From: Corynebacterium tuberculostearicum
GTDB lineage: Bacteria > Actinomycetota > Actinomycetes > Mycobacteriales > Mycobacteriaceae
Direction: 5' to 3'
Length of the DNA: 64,000 nucleotides
Assembly: GCF_016127015.1 (NCBI RefSeq)
Contig: NZ_CP065972.1
Span: forward strand, 806,001 to 870,000
Each line of letters opens with the position of its first letter. Within the stretch, counting starts at the first letter, position 1. Position numbers and translations under genes: made by a program. Of this stretch, positions 1 to 7,809 are shown one piece after another. The notes beneath the pieces are model-generated. The model saw only the letters and a list, made by a program, of their open reading frames with translations, was not told the DNA's origin and made no database searches.

Positions 1-672
1 ATCATCCCTGAGGGTATGCTCAACTACCTGTCCCTGTTGGGCTGGTCCCTGTCCGCGGACCAGGACATCTTCAGCATGGATGACTTGGTAGAAAACTTCG
101 ACGTCCACGATGTGCTGGGTAATCCTGCACGCTTTGACCAGAAGAAGCTCGAGGCTATCAATGCCGACCATATTCGCCAGCTGGATCCGGAAGAGTTTGC
201 CTTCCGTCTGCGTAACTACTTGACCGAATACACGGATTTCCCGGCTGACTATGAGGGTGAGAAGTTCGCCTTCGCCGCAGATCTTGTACAAACCCGCATC
301 AAGACTCTGTCTGATGCCTATGGTCTCATGAGCTTCTTGGTTACCCCGGATGCCGACTTAAAGCTCGATGAGAAGGCGGCGAAGAAGAACCTCAAGGAAG
401 AGGCCATTCAGCCGCTCGAGGTGGGCATCGAGACCCTCGAGGGCATTGCGGAGTGGAAGACCGAGAATATTGAGGCGGCACTATCCAAGGCCCTTATTGA
501 AGATCTTGAGTTGAAGCCTCGTAAGGCTTACGGCGCTCTGCGCGTAGCTATTTCCGGCGCCCAGGTTTCCCCGCCGCTCTTTGAGTCCATGGAGCTGCTG
601 GGTAAGGAGTCCACCCTGGCCCGCCTTCGTGCGGCCCGTGAAGTGACTCCCTACGTGCCGGCGACACAGTAG
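1..672 (+). CDS. gltX: Glutamyl-tRNA synthetase, C-terminal part (cut by window start)
   Basis: The reading frame is open from the first base, so the gene starts left of the window; about 223 C-terminal residues are visible. The first residues ([18 protein letters not shown]) match the end of the catalytic domain of class I glutamyl-tRNA synthetases. The rest is the alpha-helical anticodon-binding domain, ending in an actinobacterial-type tail ([14 protein letters not shown]). The enzyme charges tRNA-Glu with glutamate in the cytoplasm. A strong terminator follows at 723-773, and tRNA-Gln and tRNA-Glu genes lie just downstream. In many actinobacteria GltX also mischarges tRNA-Gln for GatCAB, which would fit this context, but discrimination cannot be judged from this fragment. 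Confidence 0.93.
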   Translation: MIPEGMLNYLSLLGWSLSADQDIFSMDDLVENFDVHDVLGNPARFDQKKLEAINADHIRQLDPEEFAFRLRNYLTEYTDFPADYEGEKFAFAADLVQTRIKTLSDAYGLMSFLVTPDADLKLDEKAAKKNLKEEAIQPLEVGIETLEGIAEWKTENIEAALSKALIEDLELKPRKAYGALRVAISGAQVSPPLFESMELLGKESTLARLRAAREVTPYVPATQ

Positions 673-722
673 GAGGAGCGCCTTCCGTAAGGCGGCGATA
701 GATATCTAATCCCGCATCTTCG

Positions 723-773
723 ATGCGGCGAATGACAGCTGAACTACAGCGCTGTCATTCGCCGCATTTTTAT
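723..773 (+). terminator. Rho-independent terminator after gltX
   Basis: A perfect 17-bp stem (723-739 with 751-767) has an 11-nt loop and is followed by a T-rich stretch. It sits 50 nt after the gltX stop codon. Confidence 0.9.
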
Positions 774-912
774 TAACCACTCTACTGACCTGAAAATGGC
801 GTGTGCGCTGGCGATTTGGCAGTTTACGCGTTGATCATTATAGTTATTACACGTTGCAGCGAGCAGGGGAGCACAGCCGGAAGGCAGTAAGCTTCCAACG
901 CAAGTTAGCAAA

Positions 913-984
913 TGGCCTATGGTGTAATTGGCAACACAGCGGTTTCTGGTACCGCCATTCTAGGTTCGAGTCCTGGTAGGCCAG
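913..984 (+). tRNA. tRNA-Gln (anticodon CTG)
   Basis: The acceptor stem TGGCCTA pairs with TAGGCCA (977-983) and the discriminator is G984. The anticodon stem GCGGT/ACCGC encloses loop TTCTGGT, giving anticodon CTG, which reads CAG. The T arm contains GGTTCGAGTCC. The 3' CCA is not fully encoded (GCA follows the stem). Confidence 0.95.
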
Positions 985-1023
985 CAGTGAAAATGCTTTA
1001 AACGGCAGGCTCACTAGTTCTAT

Positions 1024-1096
1024 GCCCCGTTCGTCTAGCGGCCTAGGACGCCGGCCTCTCACGCCGGTAACACGGGTTCAAATCCCGTACGGGGTA
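1024..1096 (+). tRNA. tRNA-Glu (anticodon CTC), copy 1
   Basis: The acceptor stem GCCCCGT pairs with ACGGGGT (1089-1095) and the discriminator is A1096. The anticodon stem CCGGC/GCCGG encloses loop CTCTCAC, giving anticodon CTC (reads GAG). It is identical over its full length to the copy at 1751-1823 but lacks an encoded CCA end. A terminator follows at once. Confidence 0.95.
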
Positions 1097-1102
1097 CAAA
1101 GA

Positions 1103-1130
1103 CCTCCAACCTAAAGGTTGGAGGATTTTT
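1103..1130 (+). terminator. Terminator after tRNA-Glu copy 1
   Basis: A 9-bp stem CCTCCAACC/GGTTGGAGG with a TAAA loop is followed by ATTTTT. It closes the tRNA-Gln/tRNA-Glu unit. Confidence 0.9.
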
Positions 1131-1750
1131 CATATCCGGGGCAATGTCTTTTTCTAGCGACAGTCTGGGGCGCGACCACGGCGCAAGCAAAACTGGTTAT
1201 AACCTACCCCCAGACCATTGGGCTCGTCCGTGCAGTCAGCCGCGTCCTGCCAATGGAACCAGGGTTAAGACCACCGCGAAGTTGCGCAAAACCCTTCCTG
1301 TCCTGCACGTGCAGGCATAGACTGCAAGTACAGCAGAAAAAAGACAGAAAGGAGAGCGGGTGACAGAAAGCGAAACGCACCACAGCCAAGGCGCACAGCC
1401 CGAAAGCACAGCCAGGTAGTAACGCTATAATCCACAACTTCCTTCCCACCAACGTTTGCATGAAGTATAGGAGCCTGCAGCATATGCACTTCGACGCACA
1501 GCGCCATCCCGAGTCCTACTAGCACAGCGTTCTCGGCCACGGACTATCCACAGATTGCTTGCGGAATAACCACTGATTCGATCCGCACCTCGGCCACGAA
1601 GAACCCTCACTGCAGTACCGGACTCGGGAATTTTTGCGTTTTCCTTCGCTTGCCCTCAAAACCCTCCTTGACCGCGCGATTTGTGCTGAATTAACCCATC
1701 GTTTACTCTTAACAAGTCCGCAACGCACAGTGTGCGATTGCTGCGAACGC
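1131..1750. other. Gene-free stretch between the two tRNA-Glu genes
   Basis: About 620 bases hold only short open frames on both strands, with no recognisable protein, no good ribosome-binding site and arginine/serine-rich translations typical of chance frames. A possible -35 (TTGACC at 1668) lies upstream of the second tRNA-Glu, but no clear -10 follows. No integrase, repeat or RNA fold was recognised. Confidence 0.6.
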
Positions 1751-1826
1751 GCCCCGTTCGTCTAGCGGCCTAGGACGCCGGCCTCTCACGCCGGTAACAC
1801 GGGTTCAAATCCCGTACGGGGTACCA
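1751..1826 (+). tRNA. tRNA-Glu (anticodon CTC), copy 2
   Basis: The 73-nt body is identical to the tRNA-Glu at 1024-1096 (anticodon CTC), but here CCA is encoded at 1824-1826. It has its own terminator downstream. Two identical tRNA-Glu genes about 730 bp apart point to a local duplication or to dosage for GAG, a common codon in the neighbouring genes. Confidence 0.95.
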
Positions 1827-1830
1827 ACGG

Positions 1831-1865
1831 AAAGCTGCGAGCCACATGGTTCGCAGCTTTTTCTT
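1831..1865 (+). terminator. Terminator after tRNA-Glu copy 2
   Basis: A 13-bp stem (1831-1843 with 1848-1860, one G-T pair) has an ACAT loop and ends in a T run. Confidence 0.88.
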
Positions 1866-2171
1866 TCCCTAAGACCTGTTCGGTCTAGCGGCATGTAGGG
1901 CAGGCCTCGATGTCCAAGGGCTAACCGTCTTGCCCGCGGCACGGTATAGGAGCTGAGGTAAAGAGCGGGGCCACAGATTCCCGTAGCGGTCCTTCAGTAG
2001 CGACTCAGGTGGGCTGTAAGTGGGTTACGTGCCCGATAGCTGTGTTCGAGGGAATCCCTTAAGAAGGAGCTAGACCTAGCGATAAAGGGTATCCGAGGCC
2101 TTCCTAGCGGATGCGTATTCGGCTTTTCCAGCCCCTTCTAGGTCTTTCGGGCACTAGCGTGGGACCCGACC
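1866..2171. other. Gene-free stretch with a tRNA-Glu-like fragment
   Basis: No credible coding frame is visible. Around 1874-1888 the bases GTTCGGTCTAGCGGC repeat the D-arm region of the two upstream tRNA-Glu genes (GTTCGTCTAGCGGC) with one inserted G, but no acceptor, anticodon or T arm follows. An 8-bp inverted repeat joins 2072-2079 (AGACCTAG) with 2138-2145. The stretch lacks the conserved cores of RNase P RNA, tmRNA and SRP RNA, so any RNA role is open. Confidence 0.4.
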
Positions 2172-2211
2172 ATGAAAAAGCCCACCAAACCGTGAAAAGG
2201 GCTTGGTGGGC
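2172..2211 (-). terminator. Terminator of the YhgE/Pip operon
   Basis: On the minus strand a 9-bp stem (2203-2211 with 2180-2188, GCCCACCAA arm) is followed by TTTTTC. It lies 40 nt past the stop of the second YhgE/Pip gene. Confidence 0.88.
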
Positions 2212-2251
2212 GGTGTAGGAAGGGTGGGAGGGGAGACGTCGGCAGGCGTGG

Positions 2252-4459
2252 CTACGCCATAACCTTCGTCTTCTTAATCGCTTTCTGCAGGCGCTTGTGA
2301 TAGGCATCCATGGCGCGGCGGAGAACGAGGCCGACGATGAGTGCAGGGATGGTAAATAGCAGTAGCATGCCCAACTCGCGCCAAATGTCGCCGTGATAGG
2401 TGCCCGCAATGGCGCTGCGGAAAGCATCAATGGCGTACGTTGCTGGCAGCCACGGGCTCACGTTCTGGAACCATTCAGGCAGCAAAGGCAGCGGGTACGC
2501 GCCGCCGGAGCCCGAGACTTGTATCACGAGCAACAACACCGCTAAGGCCTTGCCGGCACTATCGAGTGTGATGACAAGTGCATAGATGATCAACATAAAC
2601 ACCAGCGAGACTATCCATGCGGCAAACATGAGCATGAATGGGTGAGCAGGCTCGATCTGGACGAAGAAGATGAGGCTGAGAATCACCAAGGTGGCCTGCG
2701 CGAGGCCGACCAGGCCGAGTGTGGCAAAGCGGCCGAAGAACGCTTGACCACGGGTGAATTCGCTCTCGTCGTACTTCCCGTTCTCGTCCTTGCGCAAGTA
2801 TTTACGCTCGGCGTTGGTATGCACCAGCACGCATGCCAGAAGGGCGCCTATCCATAGCGACAAGGTGAGGTAGAACGGAGTCATACCCACGCCAAAGGCA
2901 GCGACAGGGTAGACCGGCTGGCGGTCTACAGCCACGGGAGCGGCGATGCGAGAGGCAAGCAGTTCTGGATCGTTGCCGACGATATCCGCCAGCTTGGCCA
3001 AATCGCCGCCACGGCGCACCTCGTCGATCTTGCGGCCCATGTCCGCAAAACGGCCGCTTTGCTCCCGCAGGGTGCCGGCAAGGCCGGCAGTGGTATCGCG
3101 GGCGCGCGCCAGGCTTTGCTGTGGCGACTCGTCATTCTCGGAAACCGAGGAGCGAATGCCTGCGATGTCCTGCTTGACAGCATCAATATCGTCCGCGACA
3201 ACCGAGACGCTCTGGTTGAGCTGATCTAGCTGCGGTTTGAGGTTCTCGTTATAGGAATTGCGTGCCTTTTCAGCAGCCTGCTTGGCATTGGCGATGGCAT
3301 CCTTGGTGCGCTGCCGGGAGTCTTGGGACGTGCCACGGCCTTGCTCAAGGTCATCGGCGGTAGATACGAGCGAGTCATGCAGAGCGTTGCTCTGGGCAAT
3401 GGAGGCATCAATCTGGCCCATCATCGCCTTATATCCACCCGCGACCGCGGCAGGTAGGGCTACTTTATCGGCTTGGTCCTTGATGGAAGCGCGAACTCCC
3501 TCAAAGGCCTGAGTTTGCTCATCCACCCGTTCAGCAGCGGTGCGGTAGGTCTGCGCCGTTTGTGCGCTGGTGTTGCTTGCATTATTGAGCAACTCATCGA
3601 CCTGGGCAGAGAGTGCATCGTAGCTTTGCGTTGTAGCCGCCAAGGAAGCGTCGAGCGAACCAGCCGAGTCATTGAGGGTAGAGCGCAGAACGTCGATGGG
3701 GTTTTCGCCTTGGTCATTGTTGGTCTTCGTAGCCTGGCGTCCAGCCTCGGCGAGAATATTGTCCGCAGCCTGCGTAAGAGGCAGGGTGGAGTCGACCAGA
3801 TTGCTTAGCGCACCTACGGTGCCAGCCGCAGCATCAAGGCGGGTGCTGACGTTATTGACGCGATTGTGCAGGTTATTGAGTGCAGTCTGGGTATCGTCCT
3901 CATTAAGGTATTTATCAAAATTCGAGACGACGCCAAGGCCGACATTGGCTACCACGCGGGTGAAGGACTCGTCGATTTTCTGGATGACGCCGTCCGCACT
4001 CTTTTGCGTGATGATGGTAGACAGCGCATTCTTTTTCTCATTGGTATAAAGGTTGAGCTTGCTTGGTTCGGTTCCTTCTACATAGAACGTGAGAAGGTCC
4101 GTGCTGAAGTCTTTGGGAAGGACAATGCCGGCATAGTATTCGCCGGACTTTGTTCCTTCAACTGCATCGGCGCTATCAGTAATGACCCAATCGATATCGT
4201 CATTGCGGCTGAGCTGCGAGAGCACCTCATCGCCCAGATTAAGCTTCAGGGAGGCGAGGTCGCTTTCGTGGCCTTCATCCTCGCTGGCCACAGCAATCTT
4301 GAGCTGGTTGGTATTAGCAAAAGGATCCCAGCTAGCCAGCACGTTGAAGGAAGTGAAAAGCAACGGGATGATGGCAAGGCCAAAAATGATGACCGCGGTC
4401 ATTACATTGGTGCGAATGGCGTGGAGGTCATCGCGGAGGATGGTCAGAATGTTTTTCAT
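2252..4459 (-). CDS. YhgE/Pip-family membrane protein (second of tandem pair)
   Basis: This 735-residue protein has the YhgE/Pip architecture. A first membrane helix lies near residues 20-42, followed by the family motif SWDPFANTNQLKIAVASEDEG. A long extracytoplasmic coiled-coil region rich in Gln, Ala and Asp spans about 180-490, and a C-terminal block of about five helices resembles ABC-2 permeases. The family includes the lactococcal phage infection protein Pip and firmicute YhgE/EsaA. Its role in corynebacteria is unknown; export or envelope remodelling is inferred. The start codon lies 3 nt after the stop of the upstream paralogue, with GGAGG inside that gene's end, so the two are probably co-translated. 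No ATPase gene is adjacent. Confidence 0.88.
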   Translation of the reverse strand: MKNILTILRDDLHAIRTNVMTAVIIFGLAIIPLLFTSFNVLASWDPFANTNQLKIAVASEDEGHESDLASLKLNLGDEVLSQLSRNDDIDWVITDSADAVEGTKSGEYYAGIVLPKDFSTDLLTFYVEGTEPSKLNLYTNEKKNALSTIITQKSADGVIQKIDESFTRVVANVGLGVVSNFDKYLNEDDTQTALNNLHNRVNNVSTRLDAAAGTVGALSNLVDSTLPLTQAADNILAEAGRQATKTNNDQGENPIDVLRSTLNDSAGSLDASLAATTQSYDALSAQVDELLNNASNTSAQTAQTYRTAAERVDEQTQAFEGVRASIKDQADKVALPAAVAGGYKAMMGQIDASIAQSNALHDSLVSTADDLEQGRGTSQDSRQRTKDAIANAKQAAEKARNSYNENLKPQLDQLNQSVSVVADDIDAVKQDIAGIRSSVSENDESPQQSLARARDTTAGLAGTLREQSGRFADMGRKIDEVRRGGDLAKLADIVGNDPELLASRIAAPVAVDRQPVYPVAAFGVGMTPFYLTLSLWIGALLACVLVHTNAERKYLRKDENGKYDESEFTRGQAFFGRFATLGLVGLAQATLVILSLIFFVQIEPAHPFMLMFAAWIVSLVFMLIIYALVITLDSAGKALAVLLLVIQVSGSGGAYPLPLLPEWFQNVSPWLPATYAIDAFRSAIAGTYHGDIWRELGMLLLFTIPALIVGLVLRRAMDAYHKRLQKAIKKTKVMA

Positions 4460-4462
4460 GAC

Positions 4463-7114
4463 TTACGCGCCTCCCTTTCCGGAGTCATCACCATCAACGG
4501 CGGGCATTTCCTTGGTCTCGCTGGTATTAGAAGGTGTGGATTCTTCGTCTAAGTCCTCTAGGAGGTAGCAATTTGGGTGTTCCTGTTGGTGCTCGAGGTG
4601 CTCCTGGATTTCCTCATCGCTGAGATCCGCCAGGCGGTTATCGTGCGCGATGCTCTGCTTGACGTACTCAAGGGAGCAGATAACACCCACCGCAATGAGC
4701 GTGACCAGGCAGGCCAGGCCGAAGATGATGGCCTTTTCTTCAGGATTAATGCGTGAGTAGATGCCTAAAGCGACGACTAACGCTAGGCCTACCGCGACGG
4801 TAATCTTCATCAGCTGGGAGTAGTTCCTGCGCGCCATGCTCCATTTATCTTCCAAGCTTTGTTGATACGCCTCGCGGTCATTCAAGGCATAGAGGAGGTC
4901 GGTAAAGCGGTACCGGCTGCCGACCAGATGGACCTGCTCATTGATCACGAGACCGCCCTTATGCAGTTCGTCGTTGACCAGCATGTTGACGTTGGACAGG
5001 CCGCGGCGCAGCACAGTACCGATGAGGTAAGCGATCGCGGCCATGCCGATGAGCGCGGCAAGGTTGCGTGCATAGTGGTTGCCGTAGAAACCACCAACGG
5101 TCTCGCGCATGGCATCGATGCCGTAGGTAAAGGGCAGGAATGGGTGTACGGCGCGGAAGAAGTCCGGCGTCATTTCAATGGGGTAGAGGCCGGATGCGCC
5201 CGGAATCTGGATGAAGGCGATGACCACCGCGATGCCGCGGCCTACGTGTCCAAACGTAGAAACCAAGCTATAAGTAATGCTCAGGTAGCACAGGCCTACG
5301 ATGACTGCGGTAGCGACGTAGGCCAATGCATTGACATGTTCAACTCCAATGGCCAGGTTGCCGATGGACACGATGAGTGCCTGTGCGATGGCAAAGAAGG
5401 AAAGCAAAAGGAAGCGGGCAAGGTAAGCCTTGGTAATGGTGAGGTTCTTGCGGCCCTGCGGGTCTACCTCCGCGCGGAAGATGATGAGCAGCATGAACGC
5501 GCCGATCCACAGCGTGAGGTTAATAAAGAGCGAGGACATGCCGGAACCGTAGTGCTTTACAGGGAATACGGCGTGGCTTTCCATCTCTGCAGGGGAGGCA
5601 AGGAAGGAAGACACCTCATCGGTGTTCAGGCCCTTCACAGACTGCAGGATGGAATTGTTATTGGCGGTATTGCTCAGCGCAATCACATCGCTGCGGGAGG
5701 CGCGAAGCCCCTCCTCAATACCGTCGAGGTCCACAGAAAAGCGCTCAACTACTTGCTGGGCCTGGCTTAGCTGCTCGTCGACGCCGCCCAAGAGCCCATC
5801 GGTTTGCCCTACCAGTGCCTGCTGGCTTTCGAGTGAGGCGGAAAGTTTGCCGGTGGTAGCGGTGACGGCGGAAAGCGCAGCATTGAGCTTGGGCAGGCCT
5901 TCGGCCACATTATCGCGCAGCGCGTGGGAATCATCGCGCGTTTGGGCGGCCATCTTTTCCAACATGCCCGTGGTCTTATTGAGCGAATCGATGGTGTCGT
6001 TCGTATCGCTGTTGAGAGTATCTAAGTCACCGAGAACGGCCTTATTCTGGTCATTGCGTTCGCGGAGGTCTCCTACCTGATCCTTAATCTGTTGGGAAAC
6101 CTGTGGGGGCAGGGCCGGTGAAGACGCAAGCTTTTCAAGCTGATCGATAGCCCGGTCAGCTTCACCGACGATTCCTGCCGCGCCCGCAGAGGCGGCACCG
6201 ACGCGATTGAGCGCGCCGCGTAGTTTGCCAGAGACCGAGCCTACGGTGGCATTGGCGGAGGCGGTGCCGTCCGCCATGGCGGTAGTGCCTTCTACATAGG
6301 CAGCGGTGGCATCGTCCGAGAAAGAAGTGACTTCCCGCTGGACCTCTGCAATAATGGAGTTAAGTTGATCCAGGGCGGTCTGGGCATCATCGATGGTCTT
6401 TTGCACCGTGCCCAAAGACTCACGGGCTTGCGCGATAGTTGGGCGCGCTTTCTCGATGGTGGAATGCACGTCAGCAAGCTGGCTGCGGGAGTTAGCTACC
6501 GTATCTGCAGTCTTCGAAAAAGAATCCGCGGTCTTGTTTGCAGTACTGTTAATCTTCTGGCTCAAATCGCCACCGGAGTTTTTAAGCTCCGTAGCCACCG
6601 AATCCGCTACCTGCTCATTAAAGGTAGAGCTAATGGTGGTGTCTAGGGTCGAAGCGCCAGTATCAGTAATCTTCGGTGCAATGGCGTTCAGCTTTTCATT
6701 GACGTGATATTCCAGCGTGGGCTGAGAATAGGTACCTTTAAAAAGGCTAACGAAATCGGCTGAGAAGTCCTCGGGGACGATCACCGAGGCGAAGACGTCA
6801 CCCTTCTTAACGGCGTCTTCGGCTTCCTGGCGGTCCATGAACTGCCAGCCCAGCTCGTCATTGTCATGCAGCTTGTCAATCATCTGCCCGCCGACGTCTA
6901 AGTGGCCGGTCATCTCCGAGGATGCGCCTTTGTCCTCATTAACTACGGCGACTTTGAGGTGTTCCGTGTTTCCGTATGGGTCCCAGAAACCGGAGATGTT
7001 TACCCAGGAATACAGGGCTGGGGTGATCATCAAACCAATGAGGATCACCCAGACCTGAGGGGTCCGCCACAAGCGGACAAAATCTTGGAGAAAAATCTTC
7101 CAACTAGTACTCAC
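4463..7114 (-). CDS. YhgE/Pip-family membrane protein (first of tandem pair)
   Basis: This 883-residue paralogue of the next gene has the same plan: an N-terminal helix, the motif FWDPYGNTEHLKVAVVNEDKG, a long periplasm-facing coiled coil (about 180-500) and a C-terminal membrane block. It carries an extra C-terminal part with two more helices and an acidic cytosolic tail. A GTG start at 7114 is chosen because MSTSWKIFLQDFVRLW matches the usual family N-terminus; a TTG seven codons upstream at 7135 is the alternative. No clear ribosome-binding site is seen. A short palindrome (7154-7164) lies upstream. Function is unproven; the pair may work as a heteromer. Confidence 0.87.
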   Translation of the reverse strand: MSTSWKIFLQDFVRLWRTPQVWVILIGLMITPALYSWVNISGFWDPYGNTEHLKVAVVNEDKGASSEMTGHLDVGGQMIDKLHDNDELGWQFMDRQEAEDAVKKGDVFASVIVPEDFSADFVSLFKGTYSQPTLEYHVNEKLNAIAPKITDTGASTLDTTISSTFNEQVADSVATELKNSGGDLSQKINSTANKTADSFSKTADTVANSRSQLADVHSTIEKARPTIAQARESLGTVQKTIDDAQTALDQLNSIIAEVQREVTSFSDDATAAYVEGTTAMADGTASANATVGSVSGKLRGALNRVGAASAGAAGIVGEADRAIDQLEKLASSPALPPQVSQQIKDQVGDLRERNDQNKAVLGDLDTLNSDTNDTIDSLNKTTGMLEKMAAQTRDDSHALRDNVAEGLPKLNAALSAVTATTGKLSASLESQQALVGQTDGLLGGVDEQLSQAQQVVERFSVDLDGIEEGLRASRSDVIALSNTANNNSILQSVKGLNTDEVSSFLASPAEMESHAVFPVKHYGSGMSSLFINLTLWIGAFMLLIIFRAEVDPQGRKNLTITKAYLARFLLLSFFAIAQALIVSIGNLAIGVEHVNALAYVATAVIVGLCYLSITYSLVSTFGHVGRGIAVVIAFIQIPGASGLYPIEMTPDFFRAVHPFLPFTYGIDAMRETVGGFYGNHYARNLAALIGMAAIAYLIGTVLRRGLSNVNMLVNDELHKGGLVINEQVHLVGSRYRFTDLLYALNDREAYQQSLEDKWSMARRNYSQLMKITVAVGLALVVALGIYSRINPEEKAIIFGLACLVTLIAVGVICSLEYVKQSIAHDNRLADLSDEEIQEHLEHQQEHPNCYLLEDLDEESTPSNTSETKEMPAVDGDDSGKGGA

Positions 7115-7153
7115 TCGAAGAACCGTAGCACGCAACCGGAAAGAACTAATAGT

Positions 7154-7164
7154 CTGACTGTCAG
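7154..7164 (-). promoter_or_regulatory. Candidate operator upstream of the YhgE/Pip pair
   Basis: CTGACTGTCAG is an odd-centred palindrome with 5-bp arms, 40-50 nt before the chosen start of the first YhgE gene. TetR-family repressors often use such TGAC/GTCA operators and often control envelope-protein genes, but no regulator gene is adjacent, so this is inference. Confidence 0.35.
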
Positions 7165-7254
7165 TTTTAACAGAAATGAGAGAGCGCGTCCTGTCGAGTT
7201 TGCAGATATGTTTCTGGTGTGAATTTCGGGGATGAGTTCAGGAGTAGGGGTGGG

Positions 7255-7300
7255 CATAGAAAGGCCGCCTGGGCTCACAGTTCAAGGGGCCTAGGCGGCA
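7255..7300 (-). terminator. Terminator after the His-rich gene
   Basis: On the minus strand the arm GCCGCCTAGG (7290-7299) pairs with CCCAGGCGGC (7264-7273), with one G-T pair, and is followed by CTTTC. It lies about 30 nt past the stop of the His-rich gene. Confidence 0.65.
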
Positions 7301-7330
7301 AGCGATTTGGGGCTAGGCCCCGATAGGAGC

Positions 7331-7624
7331 TTAGTGCTCGTCGTAGTGATCGCCGTGGGCGGCGTGGCGGTGACCGTCATGCAGGTAGTCCACGTGGTCG
7401 CCGTGCGGGATCGCTACGTGGCCGCAGCCTTCACCATGGGTGTGGTCGGCGTGCGCCTCGGCTTCAACGTGCTCGGTGGTCTCGCACTCATCCCAGTGGC
7501 CATCATGCTCACGGTGAATGTGGCCCTCGTGGAGATAGTCGGTGTGGTCACCGTGCGGGAAGGAAACGTGGCCGCAATCGGCGCCATGGGTGTGGGTATG
7601 GTCTTCGTGGGTGTTGTGGGTCAT
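7331..7624 (-). CDS. Histidine-rich two-repeat protein, probable metal binder
   Basis: This 97-residue protein is mostly His, Asp, Gly and Glu. It consists of two copies of a unit of about 37 residues (11-47 and 61-97), offset by exactly 50, with pattern HTHG..CGHV..PHGDH.DYLH.GH.H. Each unit has one Cys in CGHV (residues 17 and 67) and about ten His, arranged like Zn, Ni or Cu ligands. No signal peptide or membrane segment is seen, so a cytosolic metal buffer or storage role is inferred. I recall similar small proteins from other actinobacteria but cannot give a proven function. The promoter overlaps a phased array of TTTCA repeats (7665-7710), suggesting tight, possibly metal-dependent control. 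A ribosome-binding site (GAGAGGAT) precedes the ATG. Confidence 0.82.
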   Translation of the reverse strand: MTHNTHEDHTHTHGADCGHVSFPHGDHTDYLHEGHIHREHDGHWDECETTEHVEAEAHADHTHGEGCGHVAIPHGDHVDYLHDGHRHAAHGDHYDEH

Positions 7625-7664
7625 GATGCCTGATCCTCTCTGGTTGGGGGGACGTTCCCCGTTG

Positions 7665-7710
7665 TTTTCAGTGTGTTTTCATTAAAGCGTATTTTCATTT
7701 GAGTTTCAAT
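7665..7710 (-). promoter_or_regulatory. Promoter with phased TTTCA repeats for the His-rich gene
   Basis: On the minus strand a -35 TTGAAA (7704-7709), a 17-nt spacer and a -10 TTTAAT (7681-7686) form a good promoter. In plus orientation four related 8-mers overlap or flank it: TTTTCAGT (7665), TTTTCATT (7676), TTTTCATT (7692) and GTTTCAAT (7703), with steps of 11, 16 and 11 bp. This looks like an operator array. Zur or another metal regulator is a guess; the repeats are direct rather than the usual palindrome. Confidence 0.55.
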
Positions 7711-7749
7711 AGGTGTGGGCGCGTTTCTCTAACTTTCTGGTTTGGGAAA

Positions 7750-7788
7750 TAAAAGGGCCCGCCTCCTTGGGGCAAGGTGGAGGCGGGC
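7750..7788 (-). terminator. Terminator after ltbR
   Basis: The 10-bp perfect arms GCCCGCCTCC (7757-7766) and GGAGGCGGGC (7779-7788) are followed on the minus strand by CCTTTTATTT. The stem lies 22 nt past the ltbR stop. Confidence 0.9.
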
Positions 7789-7809
7789 GTTGTAAAGCTG
7801 GGGAGGGCC

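Noticed and set aside
1024..1826. Identical tRNA-Glu genes as attachment sites of an integrated element
   Set aside because: The 655 bp between them hold no integrase or cargo, and the identity covers the whole tRNA, as in a simple duplication.
1866..2171. RNase P RNA, tmRNA or SRP RNA
   Set aside because: The conserved cores of these RNAs were looked for by eye and not found.
2252..7114. Prophage remnant suggested by the name phage infection protein
   Set aside because: YhgE/Pip proteins are host membrane proteins; no phage structural, integrase or lysis genes are present.
7331..7624. Plus-strand open frame (7307-7633) as the real gene
   Set aside because: Its Val/Gly-rich translation is the complement of the His/Asp codons; the minus-strand frame has a ribosome-binding site, promoter, terminator and clear repeat structure.
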